From NCBI GenBank assembly GCA_038380795.1, contig CM076266.1:36221425-36285424 (forward strand): a DNA stretch of 64,000 bases. The letters run 5' to 3'. The notes under the pieces were generated by a model. The model was not told the DNA's origin, made no database searches, and worked only from the letters and a program-made list of their open reading frames with translations. Position numbers and translations under genes: made by a program. Source of the DNA: Pyrocephalus nanus. Taxonomy: Eukaryota; Chordata; Aves; Passeriformes; Tyrannidae. Positions 48,607-62,000 of the stretch are shown here, piece by piece; position 1 is the first letter of the stretch; every line of letters begins with the position of its first letter.

Positions 48607-48694
48607 AGGCGGGGGACTGGAACTAGGTGACCTTTAAGGTCCCTTCCAACCCAAGCCACTTCTATGACAAGGCTTATTCTATGAAAAAGACATA
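48607..48694 (+). mobile_element. CR1 LINE, terminal 3' fragment
   Basis: Only the last part of a CR1 is visible. The 'gggggactgga...taggtgacctttaaggtcccttccaacccaagcc' sequence is followed by two degenerate tail units (TTCTATGACAAGGC and TTATTCTATGA). It repeats the end of the copy finishing at 48,408, so two CR1 tails of one lineage sit about 200 bp apart in the same orientation. Confidence 0.85.
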
Positions 48695-51339
48695 TTTTAT
48701 GTTTTATAGTAAATTGAGGAACATGAAAAATGCAGATGAACATGAAAACTTAAAAAGGGAACAAAAATTAGTTAAAAAGGAGTCCCCAATATTTTTATGG
48801 AACATTTTCATGTGTAATATGAACTGTCACTGAGGGCTTCCTCTGCCTTCAACATCTGTGACTGGAATAAGAGCCTAAAAGCTTAATCAGAAAAACATGT
48901 TAAAAAATGAAGACCAAAAAATCCCAACACTTAATTTGTTTTGTTGGAGCAAGCAAACTAAGCAAATCTTAGAGGATAGTAGATACACAGGATAATAGAA
49001 ATTTAGAGTAGAACTGTATGCTTGTCCTTTTAAATAAAGTATTAAGGATGAGAGCACTGAGAAACTAAGACACAAATTTGACCCTGGATTTGACCATTTC
49101 ACTAAAGAGAAATTACATAAATGCATTTTGGCATTTAACATTTTAGTTTTCCTGGAGCATAGCTATCATTCAAGTAAAAGGAAATTTAAAAACAATAAAG
49201 TTTGTTTTATCTTTGTCTTAAATGTAACTATAAAGAAGAGGAAGTTGCTGCTTATCAAACAGAATAGAGTTAAAAGCATTTAATTCTGTTGAGTATGTAT
49301 TATATAAAGATGTACTGTCCTTGATTGTTGTCACTAAGCATGGGCTAATAGGTGAATCCAGGCATTATTTTATAAAGCATAGTAAACCTTTCTTACTAAA
49401 GAGTGTCTGTTTATGGCCTCTCAAAGGTACCCAAATCTATTGTTTTAATATAGGAAAATGAGCCTACCTTTTGTTGAGAGTTGCTGTAATTGTCTTTTCT
49501 CCTAATATCTGATCGGGATACATCTACCTCTTTAGTGTGGACTGTAGCACAGTTGTCAGAGGTCATATGAGATGCTTCAGTTTGAGGCTGGTCAGTGTTT
49601 GATCTTTGTGGTAGGAGCCCTGGATGATCCATTGGGAGGGAAAGAGGAGCTTCTTTAACACAAGAGGAACAAGTTCTTTTCAATACCTGTCACCCCAATC
49701 ATATTTCTCAGCCTGCTTTCAGTCCCTCAGGATCCCTGTGGCAGATTGTGCCTCCTGTCTCTGTTTCCCATAAATTGCTTTTTGGAGTTGCAGAGATGAC
49801 CCCTTTCATACATATATGACACAACCTGTAAATTTTTATGGAAACTCACTCCTTTTATTGATTTTTCTGTGGTAAGATGAGGACAGTGTGAGTGTTTGGT
49901 CAGGTTTTTCCATTAACAGCAAAGAATACAGAAGTCCCTAGACCCAGGAAAGTCACCTTAAGGATATCAGTTGTTTTACTTCTTTTTGAAGGATCTCTCA
50001 GCTGTAGTTTTCTGTATGTATCTGAGCACTGCTGGAAGTGTTTTCAGCTTCAATTACCAGTCAGGCAACAAACTAATTTGCCTTGTAATCAGTTCCAGAA
50101 GCAGCAAGCACCACTATTTCCACTTTCAGCCGTAGCCAAATTGAAAAACACCGCCTCTGTCATTTACAAGTTTCTTACACACTCATCTTGATGTAGACAG
50201 GATAAACAAAGGAATCTTTTGAGGTCAAGTTGTGAAGTGCAACAATAAATAGGGAAACATGGACCAGAATGTAAAACTTGGAGCTAACCAGTGGTTTAAA
50301 ATCAGCAAGGTGGCTGCTGAAAGAAGTCAGCATTATCTTTTGGCAAAATAGAGGCTTATAAGCACTGGAGTTATGCAAGATTTTATTTAGTATTTCATTT
50401 GCTCTTTTACCTTACACCAGTCCCTGATGTACACTATTTTTGTTTTCCTTTTACTTCCCAAATGATTAGAATTCTCTTTAGGAACTAAACCAAATGTTTT
50501 AGTGTTTTTTACTGGAAGTTGTGTAAGGTTTTCTGAAAATGTTAGCATTTTTCTAAGTTAAAGTAAGGAAAAATTAGATTGACAACTGATTTCATAAATT
50601 AGGTGTTTTCAAGTAGGTCGAACTTACAGGTGTGCACCTTAGAGGAATTAGCTGAAGAAATAATTGAAATCTTACCATTTAGACTAAAGAATGTTGAAGG
50701 ATGAATGCAACTCTCTGGGAAAGTGTGATATCCTTTTTTAACCTACCTTTAAAGAGAATTGTACGATTGTTAGCTCAACTTAATGCCTAGAAAGATACTG
50801 AAAGAAATAGCTTATTTATAAAATGACCAGAGGATAATGAGTAGCAGTGATTTCTGAGGAGGAATCTGCATCACCGAAACCAGTTGTAGAATAAGAAGAA
50901 TGCACAGCACAGGTCTGTAGACTCAGGAAATTTGTTTAGGCTTTGTGGGCATCAGCTGTGTAACAGGAACTGTCCTTTCTCTCCAAAGGATCTCTAGTCC
51001 AAGGAGATATTAGCAATAGTTCTGCATCAACCCATAAAGATATATTGGCTGTAAAGCTTAAAATAGTTATGTTCAGTCTGTTAAAATTCATTATTTGCAT
51101 TAACTATTACAGCAATAGACTGCTGAGTGTGTTTATTGAGTTTTGTCAACCTGACAGGTGCTGTTTGCATTAGAAATCAGAATCCAGAAAGACCCTTGAA
51201 AACTGAAAGAAAAAAACCTAAATTCACTAAGAGCTGGGACATTTGGCCACTGTTAGTTGTGGGGAAAATAATTTCCTTCCCACTCCAGTGATGTAAACTG
51301 ACATGAGATGTAATAAGTGTTGAAGAGCTTTTCTGTGCT
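48695..51339 (+). other. RFTN1: RFTN1 intron 2, fifth block
   Basis: AT-rich intron with no recognised exon, RNA gene or repeat. Open frames are 99 codons or shorter and unsupported. Confidence 0.55.
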
Positions 51340-51812
51340 ATGAAGCAGTGATGAGACTTATGCTGGACCACTGTGGTGAAGCTCACATACTATACTTGAA
51401 GAAAAATGTGGACCAATTTAAGAGAATGAGGAGAGAACCATCGAAAATTATTTAGAAATAAAACACAAGAGAACAGGAACATTGAAAGGACTGAGTTTAT
51501 ACAGTCTAAAGAAAGTAAGATTAAGGCATGACAGCTATTAGGAATTACAAAATGCTGCTGTAGAAAAGAAATACTCTAGTAGGGAAGTAGCAATCTTGAA
51601 TTTCAGAGAGGGAAATTTAGGCCAGGTGCTAGGAAAAGGTTTGGAATAATTAGAATAGAGAAGTGCTGAAACATGACTTTCGGGGCTTGTGGAATCTCCA
51701 TTACTAAAGGTTTTTAAAAATAAATGAGAAAAACTGTGAGAAATAACTAAACTAGAACTGATCCTGCCTCTAGGTAATAGGATAAACCAGCTGGATGATC
51801 CCACCCATTTCT
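51340..51812 (+). mobile_element. Ancient CR1-lineage LINE remnant
   Basis: Highly diverged but correctly ordered landmarks of an old CR1 3' end are visible on the + strand. A segment near 51,395-51,450 corresponds to 'aagaaagatgtggacaaattggagaaagtccagaggagagc'. 'tagtctagagaagag'-like sequence lies near 51,500. A stretch near 51,602-51,645 corresponds to 'ggaaatttaggctggatattaggaaaa'. A 'tgtggaatctcca' segment lies near 51,689-51,703, 'tgatcctgcct' is at about 51,758-51,770, and a 'ctggatgatc' end follows near 51,790. This type is shared with reptiles and other amniotes, so the insertion is probably older than the promoter-side CR1 copies. Confidence 0.72.
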
Positions 51813-53699
51813 TATTTTCTATTACCTTTCCTTTTCAATCAAGTTACATCCCAAGGCTCCAATTACATGCATTTTCACACTTTCCCCTCATGTTTAGCTT
51901 TTAGGAGGAAGCAATCACCCTCCCGTGTTAATGACTAGACTTCCTACTAATTTTTACCAAGGTATCCTCAGAAGAATCCTGGTACTATGTGCATATGCAA
52001 GGCGAGCATCAGTTTTCACAGATGATTGTTAAAAATTGGAGCACTATTCCCAGAATTAACATTACTGAGTAGTGTTTAGTCATTCCATTGTATTCAAGTA
52101 AACCCCTCATTTAGAAAGGCATTCTGATTTTCATATTTTTTAATTATTTGAATTATTTGCAGTGTAGTCAAAAATATTTAGAGTGTCTGAGCCACAGGAG
52201 GGCAAATGGAGTTCTAACCTCTGGGTTTCCCCATTTTGATCCCCAGTAAGGTCCAGTAAGTAACAGTTGGTTTTATTATTTATTATGCATTATTCATTGT
52301 GCCATCTCTTTTTATGACTCTGAAGAGATTTGTATGCTGTCATAGAAGGTAGAGCCTTATTGTCTGTCAGTGTACATGTTGCTTGGATCTCATTTGATTT
52401 GCAAAAATAATAGAAATTCTGCATCTTAAACTCCTGGTCAAAAAAGTTCCATTATCCTCTTCTGGTACATGGTCTTATATGAAGAAAGAAACATACCAAG
52501 CCCATCTATTCTATTATTATTTAAATTATTCCTCTGTATTATTTGGTTTGAATATTTATTAGTTTTTTGATAACCTCTTAAATTATTCATAAAGAGTAGC
52601 CACACACGGTTTGATGAAAAAAAGCACTACAGTGAAACCTTATTTTGCATCGCTGACATCTTTCATACAAACCATTCTCTGGTGCTGTTTTTTTTTTAGT
52701 GAAGGCATGCAAGGTTCTGGGAACCCCTGTTGTGTTTATTGCAGCATCCCTTCCCTATTGGTTTCAGTGGGAAGGGAGTAACATCTCAATACCCTATATG
52801 CTCTTGCATGGTTTCTGGTTGATGGAAATGAAGAGGCAAAGGTCAGGAAAGAAAGATGCCTTTTCACACAAGATATGAAAAACGTGTAAACAATTACTGA
52901 CAGAGAGAGGAATAGAACAGAAGGTTGTTTTAGGTGATTTATGGGATTTTCTTTTGAAGCCCACAGGATTCCAGTTGCTGAAGTATCTGTGTGTATGTCG
53001 AGTGTCTGACAGGAGTCAGCATCAAATACTTCACAGGAAGGCATAAAACCCTACAATAAGCAGATTGAAAAAAGATTATTTTCATATATTATATCTCATC
53101 CTCGTCTCTGATGTGTATAGGTTTCCTTAAACCCTGAGGTATAAAGTTTATTGTCTCATTGCTGTAGGTAGACATTACTCTTGGCTACCAAGTGGTCTTC
53201 AGACATATTGGCAGAGACTTGGTCTCATCAGCATTTTGCACCAGTGATCCATTAATCTGATAATACAACTTTTTTGTAGGTGGATGCTTCTCTTTATTAC
53301 TTTTGAATTTGACATGTTGTACCTTCACTGACTGTCTTTCTTCTCTTGTTTTGTATTTTTGACTCTACTTGCACCACTATGACTACTACTAAAACTTAAA
53401 ATATCTGTTGACCGACTGCCTTGTTTTTATTAAATTCTTCATTCCATCTCTGCCAGACTATGCAGTGAATTGGGCATTTTAATGTATCTGTTTAATTGCA
53501 CCAGCCTCTTGTGTAATACAAGTCCTTCGCCAAGACAGCCTGCCTAAAATCTGAAATACAATAATGGGAGTCAGGAAAGGCTGCTTTTGGTGTTAATATT
53601 GTAGATCAGTGTGAAGCTTGCTTGACTCTGAAGAGCCTGGATTTTAAAATACATGATAGTCCAGCATAGGATTATTGACCAATTTCTTTTTGTTTCCAG
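51813..53699 (+). other. RFTN1: RFTN1 intron 2, 3' part with acceptor
   Basis: No exon other than exon 3 was recognised. A branch-point-like TTATTGAC lies near 53,671-53,678, followed by a T-rich tract and the acceptor TTTCCAG ending at 53,699. Confidence 0.65.
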
Positions 53700-53886
53700 C
53701 TGAGCTGCCAGGATCATCTGCAATCAAGCTCTCCTCCTTGTGTGATCTTCCAGCTCAGCTGCAAGAATTGTACCAGCAGGGCTTTGTCTTGGCTGCTGTC
53801 CACCCTTTTGTGCAACCAACTGATGAAAAAGAGAAAACTCCCCAGGAACAAATCTTCAGGGCTGTGCTTATCAAGAAAACAGAAAG
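53700..53886 (+). CDS. RFTN1: Raftlin (RFTN1), second coding exon (partial CDS)
   Basis: This exon completes codon 49 (A from the previous exon plus CT gives Thr) and encodes residues 50-110 plus two bases of codon 111. The joined junction reads FTTLND-T-ELPGSS, matching the FTTL...ELPGSS arrangement I recall in human raftlin. The remaining blocks, such as DLPAQLQELYQQGF and AAVHPFVQPTDEKEK, agree closely with it. The sequence ends LIKKTE before the donor GTAAAG at 53,887, where human continues with Arg/Ser and the next exon. No catalytic domain or membrane span is expected or seen; this is the start of the raftlin-family globular region. The exon length is 187 nt, not a multiple of three, so skipping it would shift the frame. 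About 110 of roughly 578 residues of the protein are encoded in this window. Confidence 0.95.
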
Positions 53887-53993
53887 GTAAAGCAGTTCCA
53901 GTGAACTGGGATAAAAATAGACAATGTGATTTCCCGCTGAGTTTTGACCTACATTGGGAAATTATAGCAGAGTTTACTGTGCAAGACATGATT

Positions 53994-54021
53994 ATTTTTT
54001 TTTCTTTTTCTTTTTTTTTTT
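53994..54021. repeat. T-rich low-complexity tract
   Basis: About 28 bases of thymine interrupted by single cytosines, just inside intron 3. It is not the acceptor tract of any recognised exon. Confidence 0.85.
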
Positions 54022-55799
54022 GGTGGGCTTGATAGGCTTAACATGTTCTCCATGTTTACAATTCGTCTGCAGTTTGGCAGACAACTCAGAGAATAACAAG
54101 TTGAAATATGCTCTGTATTTTGGGATGTGTTGTCATGAGAGGCAAACAAACAAGCCCTATGCCTGACAATTTGTGAGGATGGTCTCGTTGGTACCCTTTA
54201 AGAATTTATTAGATTAAGACAGAAGAAATGTTTGCTTAACAAAGGCATATTTTGTGTTTGAACAGTTACAGTTAATGCAATTAATTTGAGAACTGTAGTA
54301 CTAATGCATACTTCTTATATTTATGTGTAGACTTTAGGCCTTTCTTTCCTCTGAGCGATTTCTTTTACATTTCTTTTACACCTTGTTTTACATTTTCAGT
54401 CAGTGTGAACTCATCAAACAAAAAGATTGCTCTTCTGCTTTGTTCAGTTTCTTAAAATGTATTAAGAATATTTTACACAATCAAAGTCTGAAGATGAATA
54501 AAGAAGCCGGAATTCTGTTCTTTTTTGATGTGCTGCTAAATGCCCCAGAAGAAAATGAAAACGTGAATATTTGTAAACATAGAATTTTTTCTTAATTATT
54601 TAAAATCTAATTTAATGTTATCTGACCACCCACAACTCTACAGCCACCTGTGTTGATGCAGCCATTCTCCGTAGTTTCCCTACATTAGTTGCTTTCCCCA
54701 GTCCACCCCTTCTTACAATGACAAATACTGAAGGCTTGGGGATAATTAAACCTCCCTTTGCCCATCGTAGTCCCGCTCTTTGTGCTGATGTTTTAAGGAA
54801 AAGATATAGCTGTTTTAGACATCTCTTCAAAAAATAAACCATTCACCATTCAATTTGCTACAGCCTGGTAGCCACTTGGTAGCAGGCAGGGTTAAACTTC
54901 TGTCTTAGACCCAAGGAAAAAGTTTTTCATTTCATTAACAAATATATGTAGGCATTAGGTGTCACAGGCAATCTGAGCTTCTAAAATAATTCTCAATTTA
55001 CCTTGACTTGATTTTGATTTTATTAATACAGAACTCCATGCTGGCTTGCCTGATATTATTGTTTCAGGGGTTTTCAGTTTTATGGTCATAACGTAGAATG
55101 TTTGGCTGAACAGTGGACTTGTTTAGTAATCCTGGGCTGAGCTTGCCTGGTTTTGGGGCCTTGCTTTCTCTGTCTACAAAATCCCTTACTGCCAGTAACG
55201 AAACTATTTACATGCATAAGCACTTAAGGACTTCTGTTGGGTTGGGGTCCAAGGGTTCAGCATCTTCCAGGGCTGAGCTCTGAAGAGATATCAGAGAAGA
55301 GCAGCCTCCTTCCCAATGGAGCAGTATGGTCTTCAAGCCAGAGCGCTCAGTGTGTCGCTGCTGTCTCATGCTGTATCCAGTAGTTTGCATCTGTGCAGAA
55401 TGACTGTGAAAGAGTACAAAATCGTAATTGCCTCCTCACTCACTTGGGTGCCAGTGGTTCATACACTTTAGACAGCTGTAAATGACTGTACAAAATTGAA
55501 GCCAGTAGAGAGTCTTGAACCAATTATATTTCCTTTTGCATTTGCACTCTGTTTCTTTGCATTGTCTTATCTGTCACTTCTGACTGCCTAGGGAAGTGGA
55601 AGAGACTTGGCGAAGCAGGAAAAACCAGACAAGTACCAGAAAGGGAAGTGACATCAGTTTGGTGTTCTATGTAGCTTAAATATTCTTGACTTTGGCTAAG
55701 AGTATGGGAGAAGCTGCTTCCTTAGTGTAATGAATATGCAATGAATGTTTGCATTGCCAGGTGCAATGAAGAGAGATGGGTGTTGCATAGATTTCAGGT

Positions 55800-55830
55800 C
55801 TGGTCTCTATGTGGCCTGCATAGAGACCAG
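55800..55830. repeat. Perfect short hairpin, 12-bp arms
   Basis: A 12-base arm at 55,800-55,811 and its exact reverse complement at 55,819-55,830 enclose a 7-base loop. It lies in intron 3 and has no downstream T run on the + strand. A 12-bp perfect stem can arise by chance in 64 kb, so no role is assigned. Confidence 0.85.
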
Positions 55831-58800
55831 CTGTATTTGAACCATGAGTTCATGTCAGTCCACATGCAGCTGTGGAGAAAAATTGTGACAATATGAAACA
55901 AAAAGACATACTGTTAATTTTTTTTTAATTAACCTTCCTCATCACACTGCTGATAACGATTAAATTACATTTTTTTCCACTGGGGACTATCAGATGTCAT
56001 CTGTCTCTGTATTGAACAATTGAACTCTTGGGTAGAAGTTAGGTCTGCTTACAATAGTTGTTGATCACATGAGTGTTTATTTCTGTCATAGGATTTTAGG
56101 AGTACAAGTAGTTCAGCCTCAGCTATAGAATCACTGGTAACATCATTTATGCTGTGAGGTACAAAGTGGTCCCCTTGGTGGTATGGTGTTTTTGGGGAGT
56201 GAGTCAAGGTCTCATAAAAAACTCTTCACGTTGGTGTGAGGCCCAACTTGAGGCTTCCTGGGCACTTTCTGCAAAAAACCTGACATTGTAGCTCTTTTCT
56301 TACTGCAGGTGTTTCAACACAGATGGCTCCAGCATGGAACACTTCATCTGTCTGTCGTCTGGCAGATACCAGATGTGGTTTTCCACCTTCCTTTTTTTGT
56401 TGTCCGAATGAAACAGAAATGCAATTGTTGTCTGAGTGCCTTTTTGATACGGTATTGTCAATTCTATGTATACAGAGACAGAACTGAACACTTGAATTAT
56501 TCTTCAGTCAGTGTTGCACCCTTCTATGTCAGTTTTATGTTTTAAAATTCATATTGTTGACTTACACTTTGAGGACTTAGTGTTAAAGCTCTGCCTCTCC
56601 AAAGGTAGGAAGAGCCTATACTAGCTGCAGCAGATGATGTGCATCAGGAACTCCATGCTTCCGCAGCCACTGAGATGTGCAGTGCCTGAATTTGTTCAAG
56701 AATAAAATGGAAAAGGTAGTGCTGAGGCATGTGGAACATTAGGACTCATGGAAAAAGTACCTATTAGTGTTATTTATCCTATTTTGCCACTTCCTATTGT
56801 CACGTAGTTTCAAAATAGTGTGAATTTGCAATGTCATTGTATGTTAAGGTGACTTTTAAAGTCACTTTGGGAGTTTTCTGTTTGATCTGTACTGGTACCT
56901 CTGTGGCTATGTTATCTTGGCCATGTAATCATTTCTGGTAAATAAGTAAGTAAGAGTCGTTCCTGCTGTAGGACATTTGAGGAAACACATTCCTAGCATA
57001 TATGGAAGCCGTACCTGTTGAAAACCAAGGATTGTCCCTTGGAAAATGCTAGGGAAAATGTGACAGTAAAGGACAGATCTTTAAAGAGCGGTTGTCTATT
57101 TTACTGTCTCTGCTGAGTTCTGAGATACTTGGGTTTCTTGGAGAAAATATCTCTTATAAATTATGCAAAGAAAAATCTTCAAGTCCAGGTTTATACAGGG
57201 CTTTTTTTGCTGAATTTAGGGAAGGCTCTAGCTATGAAGTATAGGCCATGCCCTGCTGGTTCACAATGATTTCACTTGAGAAAAGTAGATTCACACTGAT
57301 ATTTACATTGAAGACAAGAATCTCAGGAAAAGGAATATAAGGTGGTATGCTGAAGAGTGTGAATGTCTGACAGCATATCCCTGCTGGTGGAAGGGTCAGG
57401 GGACGATCTGTGTATTTGGGAGGTTCTGGCTAACCAAGATAAGGACAGTAAACATACATTTTGCTTATGTCCCCCCAAGGAACAGAGATCATTAGTTCTT
57501 TGTGTGTGTAGTAACCTTTTTCTCCTTGCCCTTTTATTTCCATACTCACTGGCTTTTGACACAACAAACTCTGTGTAGGTGTCTTGTGCGTGGTACTATT
57601 TTGGACAGCTTGTGGCTGTGGCAGGTAACCTGTTCCCTGCTGAGAAATTGCCAAGTCAGTCCCTGAACAAAACTATAACAAAACCACTGCACAAAGCTGC
57701 TGTGATTTGTTCCCAGCTTCCTGTAGTGTGATACCCCTGCCTGGTATCTTTAAGGTTCAAAATTCAATGTCAATTTTAGTGCCCCTTTCTAAATACTGTG
57801 CACTCAAAAATAAGCTCCGTTCTCTTTCACAAGGAAAGATACATGGTCTGGGCTTGTAAACTGTCTGTTCACAATAGTTTTGACGTGTTTGCAGATGCTC
57901 CTCCTCACCTCAGTAGAGAAGTAAGGGATATAAATGGAATTCCAAAGAATTTATCTCCATTGTTCAACCTATGTCTTAGGGCAAACCATCTACAGGTTTT
58001 TCCTCCTGTCAGGAAAGCAATCAGCAGGGAAAAAATTCTGTGCAGAAGTAGATTAAGTAGTTTGATTTAGGAATAGTTGTTTTAGAGTTTCTAAATGTTC
58101 TAAATGTTTTAAATTTGTATGTTTACCTCAAACAGCTTTGCAGCTGTTTTCCCTTTCTGTAAAATAATGAGGTGTCAGGTGTTGCAGAGGTTGACTTGAT
58201 GAGATGATTCTGATTCTATTTCTGTAATTTCCCTATATCCATTAATCCTGTAATGCAAACTTTCATCACTTGGTTAACAAGAATTCTGTTTATCTGCAAA
58301 GGAATTTGACAGACTGAGTTCAAAAGTTTAATAGTAAACTGAGATTTTTACAGTTTCCTGGTTTTGCTGGTGTTTCATTTGGGTGAATGTAGGTACTTTG
58401 CATTGGCACAATATAATTTTAATTCAAATGTAAATGCATGTGTTTATCTGTTTGGTTTTCATGTAGGATTTAAGCCTGAAGATGAGAAATGTCTGAATTT
58501 GTGAGCACTAGGATCAAGCATGTTTGTGTGCAAATATAGTGTGTGTTGTTGCTCTCAGCAGGCTGATTTCAGCTTACCGAAAAGATAATATTTATTCCAT
58601 ACCCAAGAGTCAACAGATACCTTTCTTTAGCTCCAAGGACAATGGCTTGAGTTTTGAAAGCTTGCTATTTGTTACAAGTTCAAAGAAATACATATTTCCT
58701 CACAATAACTTCTAACATTGACCCAAAATAAATGTTCTTTCATCTGCATTCTCAAAATTATAAACACTGCACAGTAAAGATGTCCACGTATCCATACGAG

Positions 58801-59033
58801 CCCAAACTTTTCTCAAGAACCTCTATATGCTGTCATTAAAAAAGAGTTTATAAATTTTATTAGCTATTAATACATATTCCAGTGATAAGGTTTCCTATGT
58901 AAGAAAATTTCTAGCAAAGGAAATGTTTAGATAATAAAGTTAAAACACTGTCACATTAGTTAGTGTTAGAGGGTTAGAGTTGAGGCTGTCGTGATACAAT
59001 ATACCTGCTTTATTTTTATAAAAACAAAGTTTT

Positions 59034-59078
59034 TAAATTTTTTGTTTGTTTTTGTGTTGTGTGTTTGTTGTGTGGGCA
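59034..59078. repeat. T/G-rich simple repeat
   Basis: Degenerate TTTG and TGTG units over about 45 bases. Low-complexity DNA without further signal. Confidence 0.75.
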
Positions 59079-62000
59079 CCATAAAACCTATGGATTTTTA
59101 GTTGCTGCTTTCTTGGTTTTCAGATATTCTGGCTTTCCTAGATGTTTAACCTGAAATCATACAGACACCAGCTGCTCATGCTAATCACTTTGCTGTGGTT
59201 TTATTTTTTTTGTAATGTAGATCAGTTTGTTATGAATGTACAGTTATATTTTTGAACTGTAGAGCTCTTCCTGTGTAGTGGAAGGTCTCAAAACTGCACT
59301 TACATTCCCAGCATCATCTTAATCAAATAGTTGTTTTACAGTGTCTGTGCAGTTTACAAGTGTGTTCCAGCTTGCCAAATTCATGGGCATGGGGAACTTC
59401 AGGAAGATTAGGACCAAATGTTGGCTTCCTCAATTCCTTCTTGTCTTTGAAAAGGATTGGAAATCCAGTTTGTAACAGAGACTGAGTTGTCAGCTTTAAT
59501 AGTTACTGTGTAAGTTACTGGTACTCCACAGCTGGTTATGGTTTATCTACCGTGAAATGGTGCTTAACAACAAACAGCTGTGCAGGAAATGACAGCCTAC
59601 TGAAACAACCATCATAAAATATTTTTGGCCCGAGAACTTCCAATTATAAGGGAAAATCTTATTTATTCTGTATATTTTCTTCTTTAGTGGCACTAGAGGT
59701 GTAGTTTAGGATTCAGGATGACACTGCTTGTAAGCCTGTGGTCCTCAGCTGTTTGGTAATGTTTGAGGGTACCCTCCACCCTGACCCTGCCAGGCCTGCA
59801 AATGTTGTCCCTCTGCTCAGCATCAGGTGGACTGAAATTTCCTCTCAGTGCTTTGCCATCCCTTGATTAAGAGTGTCTGTAGTGGTCACTGAATGGCAGT
59901 GTCACTGGTCACTACAGTGACAGAAAAATCCTTCTTCAGGAAAATGAATGAAGGTAAACAAACAATGAGGTGTATAACAAAGGAAGAAAAACAAATGAAA
60001 GCCCAGGGTGTACAAGTTGTAATTAAATTTTCTGTAAAACTCCATGGCTAACCAGTGGTTATCCTCTCTGGGGGCAGTGGTCAGGAGACTGCCCTTCCTC
60101 ACTGCAGGGCAAATGCTGGCATTGTTCACACTGTTCTTTCTGTTCCCTTTCAGGTATCACAAAATGTGTGGTAGGGAGTACAGGGCATTGTAGTGAGTCA
60201 GGATGTACCAGCTTCTCCAGTCATCCTGGCTTCCAAGAAGAGTACAGCCATGAGTGTTTCCAAGATGTGCTTCCTTCAGGGCTGGGCCATGTTTAATTAG
60301 CACAGCAATTTTTAATTTTTTTTTTTTTTAATTGGAGAAATAAAAGGAATAAAAAACCCTGAATGTTTGCAGAAAATGAAAGGAGGAAGGTTCAATCTTC
60401 CAACTTAGGAGGAGGAAAAGAAAAGGAAGAAATTGCTGACTCTGCATCTAGAAGAAAAGGAAGATCTTTCTTGTTGGAGCTTACACATTTTTTTGACTAA
60501 ACTGATTTCAGCATTTCTTTTTCTCTTTTGCTCTGTTGAGAAATATTTTATTATAGGAAAGTGGAAATCAACTTTAAACCAGTACTTTAATTTTAAAATA
60601 TTTTGTGCATTGGACTCCCAGTAACATCCTGTGCTATAAAACTGGTAAGAGACTCCAGAATATGGATTATTGGGTTCTGAAATGATTGACATCAATTCCT
60701 CTTCTTCAAAACAGAGCAGAGGAATGCAAATGCACAGAACTGTGCTCTTTGGACTTTTTCCATGTCTTCTGGGATCTTGATAGATGTGCATATTTTGGGG
60801 ATCCTAATTCATAATCTCTAAGGAAAGTGATCCTAAAAGTAGTCCCAGTAAGTTAATAACCCCCAAACTATATTAATTTCTGTTCAGTATAGAATTTATC
60901 TGTACCTATATTTAGCCAGTTCCTTATGGCCATACTAATAATATTCAAAGAGTTTAATGTGAGACTTTTATGATCTCTATGAAATACTTCATCATATGTG
61001 TATGAAATGCATCATTTATTGCATAGAGACTGGAAATAATTTCTTGCCCACCTAGATATGCCAGATAATTATTTCTGTGGTTTGTGACATCCACAGATAT
61101 TTATTATTTTCGCATGAAAAGCTATGTTTGTTTTTGACAGAATAACAGTCTCTTAAAGCTTTCCTAAAAAGGTAAAAACTACCAGTATAGACAAAGACGT
61201 GCTTTTAACATATATGGACTTAATTTACTTGAAAGCATGGAAAAATACTTCTTGGTAACATAAAGTACTTCTGTTGGAAGATTTTAACTTAGGATTTTAC
61301 GGCCTTTAGTAGAATCTGTTAAGTGTGTTCTGTAAAATAATGTTCTTAACAGAGTATAATGGTATTTGATACAGTTTCTTTATGAGCCCTAGTGCAGAGG
61401 TAGCCCTCAGAGTCCTAGAGGAGGAATTCACTGTCTCCTATTCACTTAAATATTTCCAAGCAGCAAGTGTATTTCAAAGTAAGGGCTTCTTAAAGGAGTT
61501 AAATTAAACAGGATATTTTAAGCAGTTTTAGTAAGAACTATATTTTTATGGCTATAATCTATATCTCAGATATCTCTTACTCCTTTCAAAGAGGTTAGAG
61601 GCAGGTCCTCAAAAAACTTCACACAATCAGAGCCCAGGAAGCTGTTAAGGAGAGGAGAAGAATCCTTACACCTGTATATAAACCTCACCAATACAGGTTG
61701 AAACGAATTTATTTTTATAGGAAGCCAGTGGGTTTAAAATGAAAATACAATCTTTCTCATTCTTTCAGAGTAATTAAAATAGTAAGTTTTCCTGTGTGTT
61801 ACAACTATTTACAGCAGTGCTAGAGTTCATCACTCTATAAGGAATAGGCTTCGTCAAAAGACTGGGCACAGAAATAGCATGGTGTATAATTAATTTTTTG
61901 GGACTGAATACCTTAACTCTGAATTTGAGAAATAGTATTTCAAAGTCTCTGGTAGGGGAGTGTGGCTTCCTCAGCCAGGCTGAAGGGGAGCTATGGTAAG

